Source of the DNA: Pseudomonas botevensis | Lineage (GTDB): Bacteria; Pseudomonadota; Gammaproteobacteria; Pseudomonadales; Pseudomonadaceae | Assembly: GCF_019145475.1 (NCBI RefSeq) | Contig: NZ_JAHTKI010000010.1 | Coordinates: 186,001-250,000, forward strand | Length of the DNA stretch: 64,000 bases | Reading direction: 5' to 3' | Part shown: positions 32,868 through 42,157 of the stretch, in pieces | Position numbering within the stretch: position 1 is the stretch's first letter | Layout of the letters: every line of letters starts with the position of its first letter | The notes under the pieces: model-generated | What the model was told of the DNA's origin: nothing | The model's database searches: none | Seen by the model: the letters and a program-made list of their open reading frames with translations, nothing else | Made by a program: the position numbers and the translations under genes

Positions 32868-35203
32868 GCTGCCGGCTCCGTGACCGCGACGGCATGGGCG
32901 TGGCGCCCGGCCCACGGCGCGAGCATGAAACTGAACGCCAGCCCGAGACTGACCGACAGACCGAAGTTGCTCACCGCCGGGGTGCTCGACACCGCCAGCA
33001 GACCGAACGACAGCCAGGTCGTCAGCGCCGCCAGCAGGGTGCCAAGCAGGCTGACGGCCGCGCCGCCGACCTGCTCGCGCATGAGGATCGCGTAATCGAC
33101 GCTGATCGCCGTCACCAGCAACAGGCCGAACAGGCTGAACAGCGTCAGCGGCTGCCCCAGCCAGCCGAGACTGGCGAGGCTGCACAGCGCGGCGAGCAGC
33201 GGCAGGGCGACGATGCGCAGCGCGCCACCGAGGCCGAACGGCAGCATCAGCACCAACACAATCAGCGCGCAGGAAGCGAGTTTCAGTTCGGCGGCGCTGA
33301 CCTGCGTCTGGGCGAAAACCTTGTTCAGGTCGCCGAGGCGATCGACCAGCGTCACCCCTGGCAAATCCAGCGCCTGCACCCGCAACAGCGCCGGGTTGTT
33401 CAGGCCTTGCAGGCTGACCATCGCCGCCACGCCGTCGTCGGTCGGGCCGAGCCACAGGGTGCGGTACGGCTCACCCAGCGGGCCGGCCAGCGCGGCGTCG
33501 ATGTCCTCGACCGGCAGCGCCTGCAACTGCTTGAGTTCCGCTTGCAGGGCCGCCTCGGGGACGCCGAGGTCGAGCAACGGCTGCCAGAACTGCGGCAACC
33601 TGTTCAGTGCGTCGCGCACCTGCTGTTGCTGGTTGGCCGGGCTGAGCAACAGATCGAGGGCCAGATAGCCTTGCAGTTTGTCGAGGTTGACCAGTTGGTC
33701 CAGACGTTCGCTCAGCGCGGCCTGGCGTTCGAGCAACTGCTGCTGGTCGGCGGCGCGCACCAGGAAAAACTGGCTGGTCGGCTGATAGCCGGTGATGCGG
33801 GCGATGGTTTGCGCTTCATCGGTCAGATGCTGCGGCGCACCGATCCACTGGCGGATGTCGTTTCTGGTTTCCAGTTGCAGCAGTCCTCCGACGCAGAAGG
33901 CGATCAGCAGGGCCAGCAACGTTGGGGTTTGCGCATGCTCCAGCAGTTTTTCCCGCAGGTTGACCAGTCGTTCGGCCAGACGCAGCGGCCATTGCGCCGG
34001 GGTCAATTGGAGGTTGTTCAACAGCGCCGGCAACAGGCACACCGCCGACAGGTAGGCGCCGAGCAGGCCGGCGGCAGAGAACACGGCGATCTGGGTCAGG
34101 GCCGGGAACGGCGTCCAGGCCAGCGCGAGGTAGCCGATGGCGCTGGTGATCAGACTCAGGGTCAGGCCCGCGAGGGTCACACGCAGGGCTGGCCAACTGT
34201 GCCACGGCTTGAGGCTCCAGCTCTTGGACAGATAGTGCAGCGGGTAATCCACCGCCACGCCGATCAGGCTCGAACCCAGCACCAGGGTCATCACATGCAG
34301 GTGGCCGAACAGCGCCACGCAGGCGACCATGCCGAACAGCATGCCCACCAGCACCGGCACGAACGCCAGCAACACCCGCCAGCGACGAAAGGCGAGCAAC
34401 AACAGCAGCAGGATGCCGAGGGTGGCGCCGCCGCCGACCCAGGTCATCTCGCGGGTGGCTTGCTGCTGACCATTGGCGGCGTACAACAGGCCACTGGCGG
34501 CCAGCAGTTGTACGCCGGATTGCGCGGCCTGCTCGCGGCTGTGTTGCAACAGCGTCGCGACTTGCAGCGGCAGGTTCATGTCGAAGGCGTTGCCGGTGGT
34601 ACGCGCGCGCAGCAGTACCCAGCTCTTGCCGTCGGCGTCGGCGATCAATGCGCCGCTGCCGATGTCCAGTTGCACCGAGCCGTGCTGCGGCTGGTTGTTC
34701 TGGATGCGTCCGGTCAGGCCCAGCCAGTCGTCCTGGCTCGGCACCAGCGTGAAGCCGGCGAACGGATCGAACAGCGCCTGCACCCGTTGCTGGATGAACG
34801 TGTCGGGGTGTTCGATCAGCAGTTGCCGGTCATCGGCCGAGAGCATCGCCAGCCGTCCGTGCAGCAGTTGCGTGCGCAGCGCCGGCAGGTCCGCCTGCAG
34901 GTTCCATTGCACTTTCTCAAACAGCCCGCTGGCCTGCCATTGCTCGCCGAGGGTCTGGGCCATGGCGACGGCTTGCTGGCGGTCGGTGTGGCCGACCAGC
35001 ACCAGCATTTCCCGGTTCAACGGCTCCTGCATGCGCTGTTCGGCACGCAGTTCGAGCGCGTCCGGGTGGGTGCCGGGCACCAGTTCCATCAGGTTGGCCG
35101 ACAGCGGCGCGCCGTTGCGCCACTGCCAGGCGCCCAGTGCGACGACTGCCAGCAGCAGGATCAGGAACAGCCACGGCAGCCTGCGTTCACTCGGCAAAGT
35201 CAT
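32864..35203 (-). CDS. apeM: MMPL/RND-family exporter ApeM
   Basis: 779 residues with the RND layout of two repeats: helix 1 (about 9-26), a large periplasmic domain (about 30-245), a block of five or six helices (about 250-400), a second periplasmic domain (about 430-615) and the last helix block (about 625-770). SLIGVAVDYPLHYLS and TAISVDYAILMRE are the paired intramembrane Asp motifs that relay protons. It is the predicted inner-membrane exporter of the aryl polyene lipid, working with the LolA-like carrier upstream and the lipoprotein ApeN. Confidence 0.87.
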   Translation of the reverse strand: MTLPSERRLPWLFLILLLAVVALGAWQWRNGAPLSANLMELVPGTHPDALELRAEQRMQEPLNREMLVLVGHTDRQQAVAMAQTLGEQWQASGLFEKVQWNLQADLPALRTQLLHGRLAMLSADDRQLLIEHPDTFIQQRVQALFDPFAGFTLVPSQDDWLGLTGRIQNNQPQHGSVQLDIGSGALIADADGKSWVLLRARTTGNAFDMNLPLQVATLLQHSREQAAQSGVQLLAASGLLYAANGQQQATREMTWVGGGATLGILLLLLLAFRRWRVLLAFVPVLVGMLFGMVACVALFGHLHVMTLVLGSSLIGVAVDYPLHYLSKSWSLKPWHSWPALRVTLAGLTLSLITSAIGYLALAWTPFPALTQIAVFSAAGLLGAYLSAVCLLPALLNNLQLTPAQWPLRLAERLVNLREKLLEHAQTPTLLALLIAFCVGGLLQLETRNDIRQWIGAPQHLTDEAQTIARITGYQPTSQFFLVRAADQQQLLERQAALSERLDQLVNLDKLQGYLALDLLLSPANQQQQVRDALNRLPQFWQPLLDLGVPEAALQAELKQLQALPVEDIDAALAGPLGEPYRTLWLGPTDDGVAAMVSLQGLNNPALLRVQALDLPGVTLVDRLGDLNKVFAQTQVSAAELKLASCALIVLVLMLPFGLGGALRIVALPLLAALCSLASLGWLGQPLTLFSLFGLLLVTAISVDYAILMREQVGGAAVSLLGTLLAALTTWLSFGLLAVSSTPAVSNFGLSVSLGLAFSFMLAPWAGRHAHAVAVTEPAA

Positions 35204-35789
35204 GTTGCTCCGCGTCGCTCAAGGGTTGACTGGCGATGCTGTCCAGCATGCGCAGAACGGTGCTGTCGCCCTGGGTTTCCTGCAGCTCGATGGTTTTTAC
35301 CAGCGCGCCGCCGTCGATGTTGATTCGGTTGAACACTTGTTTGAGCAGCACCGAGCGTGGCGTCAGGGTCAGTTTCCACTGCTGCGCGTCGCCGCTCAGG
35401 GCCAGCTCGAAATCCCGTTGCAGGCCGCTGCTGTCGCCTTGCAGCACGGCGAGGAACAAACGGTTCTGCTCGGCACCGGCGCTCTTGTTCGGCAGCCATT
35501 GCCAGCCGTTGGCGTCACGCCGGGCGATGCCCTTGGCGGTGATGCGGTAGTCCTGCTGCAGCGGGGTTTTCAGCAGCCAGAGCAGGCCGTGGTTTTTCGC
35601 CAGGACGAAACTGCCCTTGCTGAGCAGCGGCTGGGGCAGGGCGCGCAGGTGTTTTTCCTGGATGAACTGGCCGTGGATCACGTCCGGTTTCGCCAGTTGT
35701 TCGCTCAACTGTTGCAAGTCGAAGGCGCTGGCCAGCGACGACACCAGCAACAGCGCCAAGACACTCAGGGATTTCGTAAACAGGTTCAT
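35187..35789 (-). CDS. apeL: LolA-like periplasmic lipid carrier ApeL
   Basis: 200 residues: signal peptide MNLFTKSLSVLALLLVSS, cut near ASA-F (about 22), then a LolA/LolB-like half-barrel with VIHGQFIQEKHLRALPQPL and LLWLLKTPL. Expected to ferry the hydrophobic product across the periplasm. The ATG at 35789 overlaps the thioesterase stop (ATGA); longer open frame upstream is a shadow of the thioesterase gene. Confidence 0.85.
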   Translation of the reverse strand: MNLFTKSLSVLALLLVSSLASAFDLQQLSEQLAKPDVIHGQFIQEKHLRALPQPLLSKGSFVLAKNHGLLWLLKTPLQQDYRITAKGIARRDANGWQWLPNKSAGAEQNRLFLAVLQGDSSGLQRDFELALSGDAQQWKLTLTPRSVLLKQVFNRINIDGGALVKTIELQETQGDSTVLRMLDSIASQPLSDAEQHDFAE

Positions 35790-36211
35790 CGCAGCATCCT
35801 TTCCACAGCGTCGGTGAAGACTTTCGGTGACGCCAGTTGCATCTCGCGACTGCTGACTTCGACCGCCACCTGCACGGAGCTGGCGCGGGTCAGGCGTTCG
35901 CCGGTCCCGGCGTCGGTGATCAGGTAGTGAATCTTCAGGCGGTTTTCCCATTCCACCAGACTCGCGCGCACGTTCAGCCGCTGGCCGAACACCGCGCCGC
36001 GCACGTAGCGCAGTTGCAGGTCGATCACCGGCCAGGCGTAGCCCGAATCGACCATCTGGTTGTAGTTGTGGCCGATCTTGTCGAGCAACGCACAGCGCGC
36101 CACTTCCAGGTATTTGACGTAATGGCCGTGCCAGACGACGTGCATGGTGTCGACGTCGAAGAACGGCACGAGGACTTCCGTATCGGCGTGAAGCACTCCG
36201 GCGCTACGCAT
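35786..36211 (-). CDS. apeK: Thioesterase ApeK (4HBT hotdog)
   Basis: 141 residues, 4-hydroxybenzoyl-CoA-thioesterase-type hotdog. VPFFDVDTMHVVWHGHYVKYLE spans the active-site region near 15-36, with Asp in the position used by this family. Likely releases the finished or stalled polyene acyl chain from the carrier protein. Starts 8 bases inside the ammonia-lyase gene. Confidence 0.83.
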   Translation of the reverse strand: MRSAGVLHADTEVLVPFFDVDTMHVVWHGHYVKYLEVARCALLDKIGHNYNQMVDSGYAWPVIDLQLRYVRGAVFGQRLNVRASLVEWENRLKIHYLITDAGTGERLTRASSVQVAVEVSSREMQLASPKVFTDAVERMLR

Positions 36212-37748
36212 GCAGCCTCCAGTGCTGGTCGGCGATGCGCTGCAGGCACAGGCGCAGTTCGCTTTCCAGGGCGCGGTCTTCGATCACCGGCGGGAAGTCC
36301 TTGGCGAGGGCTGCGTGCATGGCTGCCAGCGACGGCGGCAGTGGCCGGGCATCCTCGGCCTGGCTGCGCAGCCACACGCCCTGATTGGCGGCGAGCAGCG
36401 TGGCGGCGGCGACCTGTTCGGTCAGTTCCAGCACGCGGATCGCGTCGCGAGCGGCGATGGTGCCCATGCTCACCTTGTCCTGGTTGTGGCACTCGGTCGA
36501 GCGCGAGAACACACTGGCCGGCATCGTGTTTTTCAGGGCTTCGGCGGTCCAGGCGCTGGCGCCGATCTGCACGGCCTTGAAACCGTGGTTGAGCATTGCC
36601 CGCTCGGCGCTGGCGCCGGACAGGTTGCTCGGCAGACCGTGGTTGTAACGCTCGTCCACCAGCAGCGCGAGTTGCCTGTCGAGCAGGTCGGCGACGTTGG
36701 CCACGAGGTTTTTCAGGCTGTCCATGGCGAACGCGATGTGCCCGCCGTAGAAATGCCCGCCGTGGAGTACGCGCTCGGCTTCGGCGTCGATGATCGGGTT
36801 GTCGTTGGCGCTGTTGAGTTCGGTCTCGATGAACGAGCGCAGCCAGTTCAGGCTGTCGGCCAACACGCCAAGTACGTGCGGGGCGCAACGCAGCGAGTAG
36901 CGATCCTGCAAGCGATGCAGCGGCGCGGTCGGTGCGTCGATCGCCAGATCCTTGCGCAGCCACGCCGCCACCTGCATCTGCCCCGGATGAGGTTTGGCGG
37001 CGAACAGACGCTCGTCGAAATGCTCCGGATTGCCCTGCAACGCCACCACGTTCAACGCGGTGATGCGGGTCGCCAGTTGCAGCAGGTAATCGGCGCGGGC
37101 ATAGGTCAGGCAGGCGAGGCCGGTCATCACGGCGGTGCCGTTCATCAACGCCAGCGCTTCTTTCGGGCGCAGCACCAGTGGCGTCCAGCCGAGTTCACGA
37201 TGCACGTCGGCGGATGCACGGCGCTCGCCACGGAACATCACCTCGCGCTCGCCGGAAAGGGTCGCGGCCACGTAGGACAGCGGTGTCAGATCGCCGCTGG
37301 CGCCCACCGAGCCTTCCTCGGGAATCAGCGGCAGGATGTCGTGTTCGAGAAACGCCTGCAGACGCTCCAGCAGTTCCACCCGTACCCCGGAGACGCCGTG
37401 GCACAGCGACTGCAAGCGTGCCGCCAGTACCGCGCGGGTGGCTTGGGCGTCGAGCAGTTTGCCCAGGCCGCAACCGTGGAAGGTGAACAGGTGCTGGGGC
37501 AGCGCCTCGACGTGATGCAGCGGCACCGCGACCACGCAGGAATCGCCGTAACCGGTGGTCACCCCGTAGATCACGCCTTCCTTGTCCAGCAGCGAATCGA
37601 GGAACCGAGCGCCCTTGGCGATGCGTTCGCGGTAGTCGGCGTCGCTCTGCAACTGCACGGGCGCCTGACGGTTGGCCAGGGCCAGCACGTCTTCGATGCG
37701 CAAAGGGCGTTCGCCGAAGGTTACCGGCTCATGGGTTGGCGTCGTCAT
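36204..37748 (-). CDS. Aromatic amino-acid ammonia-lyase (HAL/TAL/PAL family)
   Basis: 514 residues with the self-forming MIO cofactor triad Ala150-Ser151-Gly152 in GSVGASGDLTPLS, the catalytic Tyr61 in YGVTTGYG, and NSANDNPI. The selectivity pair occupies LFTFHGCGLG: Phe90-His91, where HutH has Ser-His, RsTAL has His-Leu and plant PAL Phe-Leu. So it is not a standard histidase by this position, and no other hut genes are nearby. It probably releases ammonia from Tyr or Phe to give a cinnamate-type starter for the polyene. It overlaps genes on both sides. Confidence 0.82.
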   Translation of the reverse strand: MTTPTHEPVTFGERPLRIEDVLALANRQAPVQLQSDADYRERIAKGARFLDSLLDKEGVIYGVTTGYGDSCVVAVPLHHVEALPQHLFTFHGCGLGKLLDAQATRAVLAARLQSLCHGVSGVRVELLERLQAFLEHDILPLIPEEGSVGASGDLTPLSYVAATLSGEREVMFRGERRASADVHRELGWTPLVLRPKEALALMNGTAVMTGLACLTYARADYLLQLATRITALNVVALQGNPEHFDERLFAAKPHPGQMQVAAWLRKDLAIDAPTAPLHRLQDRYSLRCAPHVLGVLADSLNWLRSFIETELNSANDNPIIDAEAERVLHGGHFYGGHIAFAMDSLKNLVANVADLLDRQLALLVDERYNHGLPSNLSGASAERAMLNHGFKAVQIGASAWTAEALKNTMPASVFSRSTECHNQDKVSMGTIAARDAIRVLELTEQVAAATLLAANQGVWLRSQAEDARPLPPSLAAMHAALAKDFPPVIEDRALESELRLCLQRIADQHWRLHA

Positions 37749-38676
37749 CGGTCTTCCAGAAAGGGTAAAAGTTGAACCATTGTCGCGGCGCTTCGAGGCA
37801 ATAGTGACTCAGCCGCAGGGCATAGCGGGTCGCCCACTGATGAATGACCTGTTCGCGTTCGCTGCGCTTCCATTCCACGGCGTCGGCGAACGGCTCGATG
37901 GTCAGGCGATAATGGCCGTCGGGCTTCTTCAGGCACATCAGCAGATTGACCGGACATTTCAGCAGCCCGGCCAGCAGCCACGGCCCTTGCGGGAACGGTG
38001 CGGGATGGCCGAGGAAGTCCACGGTGACGCTGCGCCCGCCATGCAGCGGTACGCGGTCGCCGGCAATCGCCAGCCACTCGCCGCGCTCCAGGCGTTCGTG
38101 CAGTTGCAGCATGATCACCGGGTCGAGTTCGCTGACCTGGATCAGCCGCAGATTGGTCGCCCCGGCCTCACCCAGCAGGCGATTGAATTGCTCGGCGTGC
38201 TTGGTGTGGACCAGCACGTTCATCGTGACCTTTTCGCCGATCTCCGCCAGCGCCCGGCACACTTCGAGATTGCCCAGGTGCGCGCCGACCAGCAGTTGCC
38301 CGCGACTGCCGCGCAACTGGTTGCGCAGCAGCGCCGGGTCGATGATTTCGATCTGTTCGATGCGCAGCTTACCGTTCCACACGTCGAGCTTGTCGAGCAT
38401 CGAGTCGGCGAACGCCATGAACTGGCTGAACACCCGCCAATGGCTCGGGCGCAGGTCTTCACGGCCGCTCCAGTCCGCCAGGCGCTGCTGGTACTGCCAG
38501 GCACTCCGGCGCGCGGTGCGGCCGAACAGGAAGAAGTACAGGACGATGCCGTACAGCAGCGGGCTGAGCAGGCGTCGGCCGAGGACCTTGGCGGCGAACG
38601 CGGTGAATTTCATCAGCAGGAAACTGCCGCGTTCTTCGCGGTCGGCCCAATGCTTGTTGTCGGACTCGACGCTCAT
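37729..38676 (-). CDS. LpxL-like lipid acyltransferase
   Basis: 315 residues; lysophospholipid/lipid A acyltransferase family with an N-terminal membrane segment (LLYGIVLYFFLF, about 33-44). The HX4(D/E) motif is seen as HLGNLE, and DRVP plus PFPQGPWLLA follow as in this family. In other APE loci this activity is fused to a glycosyltransferase (ApeJ); here it is a separate protein joined by ATGA overlap. It may attach the polyene or a fatty acid to the lipid anchor. Confidence 0.8.
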   Translation of the reverse strand: MSVESDNKHWADREERGSFLLMKFTAFAAKVLGRRLLSPLLYGIVLYFFLFGRTARRSAWQYQQRLADWSGREDLRPSHWRVFSQFMAFADSMLDKLDVWNGKLRIEQIEIIDPALLRNQLRGSRGQLLVGAHLGNLEVCRALAEIGEKVTMNVLVHTKHAEQFNRLLGEAGATNLRLIQVSELDPVIMLQLHERLERGEWLAIAGDRVPLHGGRSVTVDFLGHPAPFPQGPWLLAGLLKCPVNLLMCLKKPDGHYRLTIEPFADAVEWKRSEREQVIHQWATRYALRLSHYCLEAPRQWFNFYPFWKTDDDANP

Positions 38677-39407
38677 GGGCGCCACCGTCGCCAGAGAATC
38701 AGCGGCGAGCGCAGCAACATGCCGAAGAACAACCGAGTGTGCATGCTCGAGATCAGCACGTTGTCGTGGAACAGGCGAAAGTGCGAAACCCCGTCCAGCG
38801 GGTAATGCACGCTGGTTTGCAGCCAGTGCATTGGCTGGTTGCGCCACGACAGGCGCACCAGAATGTCCGAGTCGAAATCCATGCGCTTGCCGATCCGCGC
38901 CGAGTCGATGACCGCCAGCGTCGGTGGCAGCGGATACACGCGAAAACCGCACATCGAATCGCGGATCTGCAGCGACAGGCTGTTGATCCACACCATTAGG
39001 TGGGTCAGGTAGCGGGCATAGAGCCGGCCTTTAGGCACGCTGTCGTCGTACAGCGGGTAGCCGCAGATCAGCGCTTGCGGATGGGCGCGGGACGCTTCGA
39101 TGAAGCGGGTGACGTCCTGCAAGTCGTGCTGGCCGTCGGCGTCGACCTGCAAGGCATGGCTGAACCCCAGCCGTGCCGCTTCGCGCAAACCGGTCATCAC
39201 CGCGCCGCCCTTGCCCTGATTGACCGTGAGCCGCACCAGATACACCCGCTCGCGTTCGGCCAGCCCGTCCAGCACCCGCGCGCAGGATTGGCTGCTGGCA
39301 TCGTCCACCAGAATGCACGGCAGGCCCTGGGCGAGCAGCGCATCGATCACCGTGGTGATCGCGCTTTCGTGGTTGTAGACCGGAATGACCGCGCAGGGAT
39401 TATGCAT
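38673..39407 (-). CDS. Family 2 glycosyltransferase
   Basis: 244 residues. GT-A fold with AVIPVYNHESAI at the start, LVDDASSQ, and the metal-binding DADGQHD near 95-101; FRVYPLPP and KRMDFDSDILVRL further on. Sugar transfer to the lipid anchor of the pigment is expected. The ATG at 39407 overlaps the ligase stop; it corresponds to the first half of ApeJ of other clusters. Confidence 0.82.
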   Translation of the reverse strand: MHNPCAVIPVYNHESAITTVIDALLAQGLPCILVDDASSQSCARVLDGLAERERVYLVRLTVNQGKGGAVMTGLREAARLGFSHALQVDADGQHDLQDVTRFIEASRAHPQALICGYPLYDDSVPKGRLYARYLTHLMVWINSLSLQIRDSMCGFRVYPLPPTLAVIDSARIGKRMDFDSDILVRLSWRNQPMHWLQTSVHYPLDGVSHFRLFHDNVLISSMHTRLFFGMLLRSPLILWRRWRP

Positions 39408-41079
39408 CGCCAGCCCCCAGCAGAATCCGCCCGCTGGAGCAGGTGGCCGTGTCGTTGCGGTAGGCGAAATACAACTTGCCGCGCTCGGGGTCGAAGCGCA
39501 GATGCAACTGGATTTCATCGCCGGGACGCACCAGTTGCTGGAATTTCAGCACTTCCATGCCGGCGAACGCGCCGCGCAGATTCAGCAACTGACGACCGAG
39601 GTTCAGCGCCCATTCGACCTGCACCACGCCGGGCAGTACGGGGGCCTTGGGGAAGTGGCCGCTGAAGTAGGCCAGATCCGGCGGTACGCTCAGTTGCAGG
39701 CTCCATTCGCCGTCGGTTTCGACCTGTTCCAGCACTTCGGGCGCCTTCGGGCGGGGTGCCAGCAGCAACGCTTCGACTTCGGCCTGAGGCAGTTTGCCCT
39801 GGGTGTTCAGTGGCAATTGTCGCAGCAGGCGCCAGCGCCGGGGCAAGGCCAGGGCTTCGCAATGCTCGCCGAGATGCCGGCGCAGGGTTTCGGTCAGGCT
39901 GCGCCGGCCGTGTTCGCGCAGGGCATACAGGCCCGACTCGCTGAGCACCAGCAAGGCGCCGAGGGAGGCGCGGTTCTCCTGCACCACGCCCAGGCGTACT
40001 TCGGCGACCCAGGCGTGGGCGACCAAGGCCTGTTCGAGCATCGGCAGGGAGATGCGTTTCTCTTCCAGCTTGACGATCCGGTCCAGCCGCCCGAGCAATT
40101 CGAAGCGGCCATCGGCGCCGATGCGCGCGGCGTCGGCGGTGTGTTCGACATGCCCGGCAGGCAGATACGGCGAGGCGATCAGCAGGGCGCCGTCGGCGTC
40201 CTGGCTCAGCTCGACAGCGGCGAACGGTTGCCACAGTTGTTCGCCCTGACGCCAGGCGATACCGCCGGTTTCCGAGCTGCCGAGGATTTCCGTCGGCCAT
40301 TGCTGCAAGCGTTGCTGCAGGCTTTGCGCGGCGTCGAGGGGCAGCGCCCCTCCGGAGGAAAACACCCGGCGCACGGCGCTCAGGGCCGGCCAGTCGAGGT
40401 TGTCGCCCATGCGTTTGAGCAGCGCCGGGCTGGCGACCCAGGCGAAGGCCGGATGCTCGCGGCTGGCCCGTTGCATATCTTCAGGGAACGCCAGTTGCCG
40501 GCGCAGGAACGGACGCCCGGCGCACAACGGCCACAGCACCCGGAACAGCAAGCCGTAGATGTGCTGGGTGGCGACGCTGCCGATGATGCATGCCGTACCG
40601 AGATCCGCGCCCCACAGTTGCTCCAGGGCTTCGACTTCGTTGGCCAGCTGGCGCAGGGTCTTGTCGATGCGCTTGGGCTCGCCGCTGGAGCCGGAGGTAC
40701 ACAGGCTCAGTCGGCACTGGTCGAGATCCAGTTCGGCGCCGCTCAAGGGCGCATGCTGGAAGTGGCTTGGATGCGTGTCGTCGGGGTGATCGGTCAGCCA
40801 CAGATCGACCTCCGCCGCCCAGCGCTGGCGGGTCTGTGCTTGCAGATCCGCGGGCAGCAGCACGCTGACGCCCGCGCGCCAGGCACCGAGCAGGGCGATC
40901 GCCAGTTCGGCGGCATCTTCCAGGTGCACGACCAGACGCCGCACGCCTCGGGCTTGCAGGCCGGCGGCCAGGCTCAGGGCGCGTTCGCGCAGGTGTGCAT
41001 GATCCAGTGCCGGCGCGTCGGTGACCGCGCGCTCCGGCAGAGCCTTGAGCAACAATTGCTCAAGTTTTATCCAATTCAT
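39400..41079 (-). CDS. apeH: Acyl/aryl ligase fused to a hotdog dehydratase (ApeH-ApeI)
   Basis: 559 residues in two parts. Residues about 1-435 are an AMP-forming ligase with the phosphate loop [12 protein letters not shown] and [17 protein letters not shown], likely activating the aryl starter acid and loading it onto a carrier protein. Residues about 440-555 form a FabZ-like hotdog with [17 protein letters not shown], whose His matches ApeI dehydratases. The two are separate genes in some reported APE loci. The start at 41079 has AGAGGA upstream and an ATGA overlap with apeG. Confidence 0.83.
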   Translation of the reverse strand: MNWIKLEQLLLKALPERAVTDAPALDHAHLRERALSLAAGLQARGVRRLVVHLEDAAELAIALLGAWRAGVSVLLPADLQAQTRQRWAAEVDLWLTDHPDDTHPSHFQHAPLSGAELDLDQCRLSLCTSGSSGEPKRIDKTLRQLANEVEALEQLWGADLGTACIIGSVATQHIYGLLFRVLWPLCAGRPFLRRQLAFPEDMQRASREHPAFAWVASPALLKRMGDNLDWPALSAVRRVFSSGGALPLDAAQSLQQRLQQWPTEILGSSETGGIAWRQGEQLWQPFAAVELSQDADGALLIASPYLPAGHVEHTADAARIGADGRFELLGRLDRIVKLEEKRISLPMLEQALVAHAWVAEVRLGVVQENRASLGALLVLSESGLYALREHGRRSLTETLRRHLGEHCEALALPRRWRLLRQLPLNTQGKLPQAEVEALLLAPRPKAPEVLEQVETDGEWSLQLSVPPDLAYFSGHFPKAPVLPGVVQVEWALNLGRQLLNLRGAFAGMEVLKFQQLVRPGDEIQLHLRFDPERGKLYFAYRNDTATCSSGRILLGAGDA

Positions 41080-41621
41080 GGGCGTCCTCTTACCCGTTGT
41101 CGTATCAGCCATTCAATGGCAAACATCAGGCCGATCAATCCGTAGGAGATCAGACCGGTGTACAACATCCACCAGTGCAGCGGCGCCCACAGGGTCAGCA
41201 GGGCGGCGCACAAACCGTTGCAGAAGAAAAACACGCTCCAGGCCACGGTGACCTGACGGGTGTAGCGGATCGCCTCGGGCGGCAGCTGCGGCTCGCGTAG
41301 ACGGGCCAGGCGCTCGACCATCGGCGGACCGTATTTCAGGCTCACGCCGAACAGCACCAGCATGAAGCCGCTGATCAGCACCGGATACCAGCGCAGCAGC
41401 AACGGGCTGTCGAACGCCGCCAGCAGCAGGCAGAACGCAATGGCGACACAGGCCATCCACAGGCTGCCGGGCTTGCGCTCGCCGGTCAGCGCGCGGGCCA
41501 GCCACAGGCTGCCCAGCAGCAGGCCGAACTGCCAAGGCGCGAAATGCTCCATGCCGAAATACACCGCAAAGGGGTACAGCAGGCCGGCCAGCAGCAGGAC
41601 GAGGCCGATCAGTCGGCTCAT
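41076..41621 (-). CDS. apeG: Inner-membrane protein ApeG (COG4648 type)
   Basis: 181 residues with about five or six hydrophobic helices and short loops; YGPPMVERLARLREP and WSVFFFCNGL are the most conserved-looking parts. This family is a constant member of aryl polyene clusters, but its job is unknown; position between carrier proteins and ligase suggests a membrane scaffold. ATGA overlaps on both sides. Confidence 0.8.
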   Translation of the reverse strand: MSRLIGLVLLLAGLLYPFAVYFGMEHFAPWQFGLLLGSLWLARALTGERKPGSLWMACVAIAFCLLLAAFDSPLLLRWYPVLISGFMLVLFGVSLKYGPPMVERLARLREPQLPPEAIRYTRQVTVAWSVFFFCNGLCAALLTLWAPLHWWMLYTGLISYGLIGLMFAIEWLIRQRVRGRP

Positions 41622-41872
41622 GCGGCCGGCTGAACCAGACGGTAGACCGCCTCGACCACGTCGCTGACGGTGCGCACCGATTTGAATTCCTCGGCGGCGA
41701 TTTTCTTGCCGGTCTGGCGCTTGATGTGATCGATCAGGTCGACGGCGTCGATGCTGTCGATTTCCAGGTCCTGATACAGATTCGATTCCAGGCTCACGCG
41801 GGCCGGATCCAGTTCGAACAGCTCGACCAGGGCATCGCGCAGGGTGTTGAAAATGTCGTCACGAGTTTGCAT
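41618..41872 (-). CDS. apeF: Acyl carrier protein ApeF
   Basis: 84 residues, four-helix carrier protein; the phosphopantetheine site is Ser in LEIDSIDAVDLIDH (about residue 40). Starts 9 bases after the other carrier protein. No phosphopantetheinyl transferase is in this window, so the host enzyme must serve. Confidence 0.87.
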   Translation of the reverse strand: MQTRDDIFNTLRDALVELFELDPARVSLESNLYQDLEIDSIDAVDLIDHIKRQTGKKIAAEEFKSVRTVSDVVEAVYRLVQPAA

Positions 41873-41881
41873 GGTCCGGTC

Positions 41882-42157
41882 TCAAGCTGCCTGTTTTGCC
41901 GTGACGAAAGCCGCGAGGCTTGCCACGTTGGTGAAATGGTTGCGGGTGTCCTTGGCGTCGGCGTCGATCTTGATGCCGTACTTTTTCTGGATCGCCAGGC
42001 CAAGCTCCAGGGCGTCGACGGAGTCCAGGCCCAGGCCTTCGCCGAAGAGCGTCTGGTCGTCGCCGATGTCGTTGACGCTGATGTCTTCGAGGCCGAGGGC
42101 GTCGATGATCAGCAGTTTTATGTCACGCATCAGGTTAGGGGTGTTCAGATCGCTCAT
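41882..42157 (-). CDS. apeE: Acyl carrier protein ApeE
   Basis: 91 residues with the phosphopantetheine site Ser in GLGLDSVDALELGLA (about residue 46). In characterised clusters the two carrier proteins have different partners (starter loading versus elongation). It overlaps the acyltransferase gene by 23 bases. Confidence 0.87.
   Translation of the reverse strand: MSDLNTPNLMRDIKLLIIDALGLEDISVNDIGDDQTLFGEGLGLDSVDALELGLAIQKKYGIKIDADAKDTRNHFTNVASLAAFVTAKQAA

Noticed and set aside
32894..35323. An 809-codon open frame antisense to apeM
   Set aside because: Extreme Gln/Arg/His composition (RQQ-type repeats) mirrors Leu/Ala/Ser-rich membrane helices of the exporter; no domain.
36204..37748. Histidine utilisation (hutH) gene
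   Set aside because: The selectivity pair is Phe-His instead of Ser-His and no hutU, hutI, hutG or hutC is near; the gene is overlapped by pigment genes on both sides.
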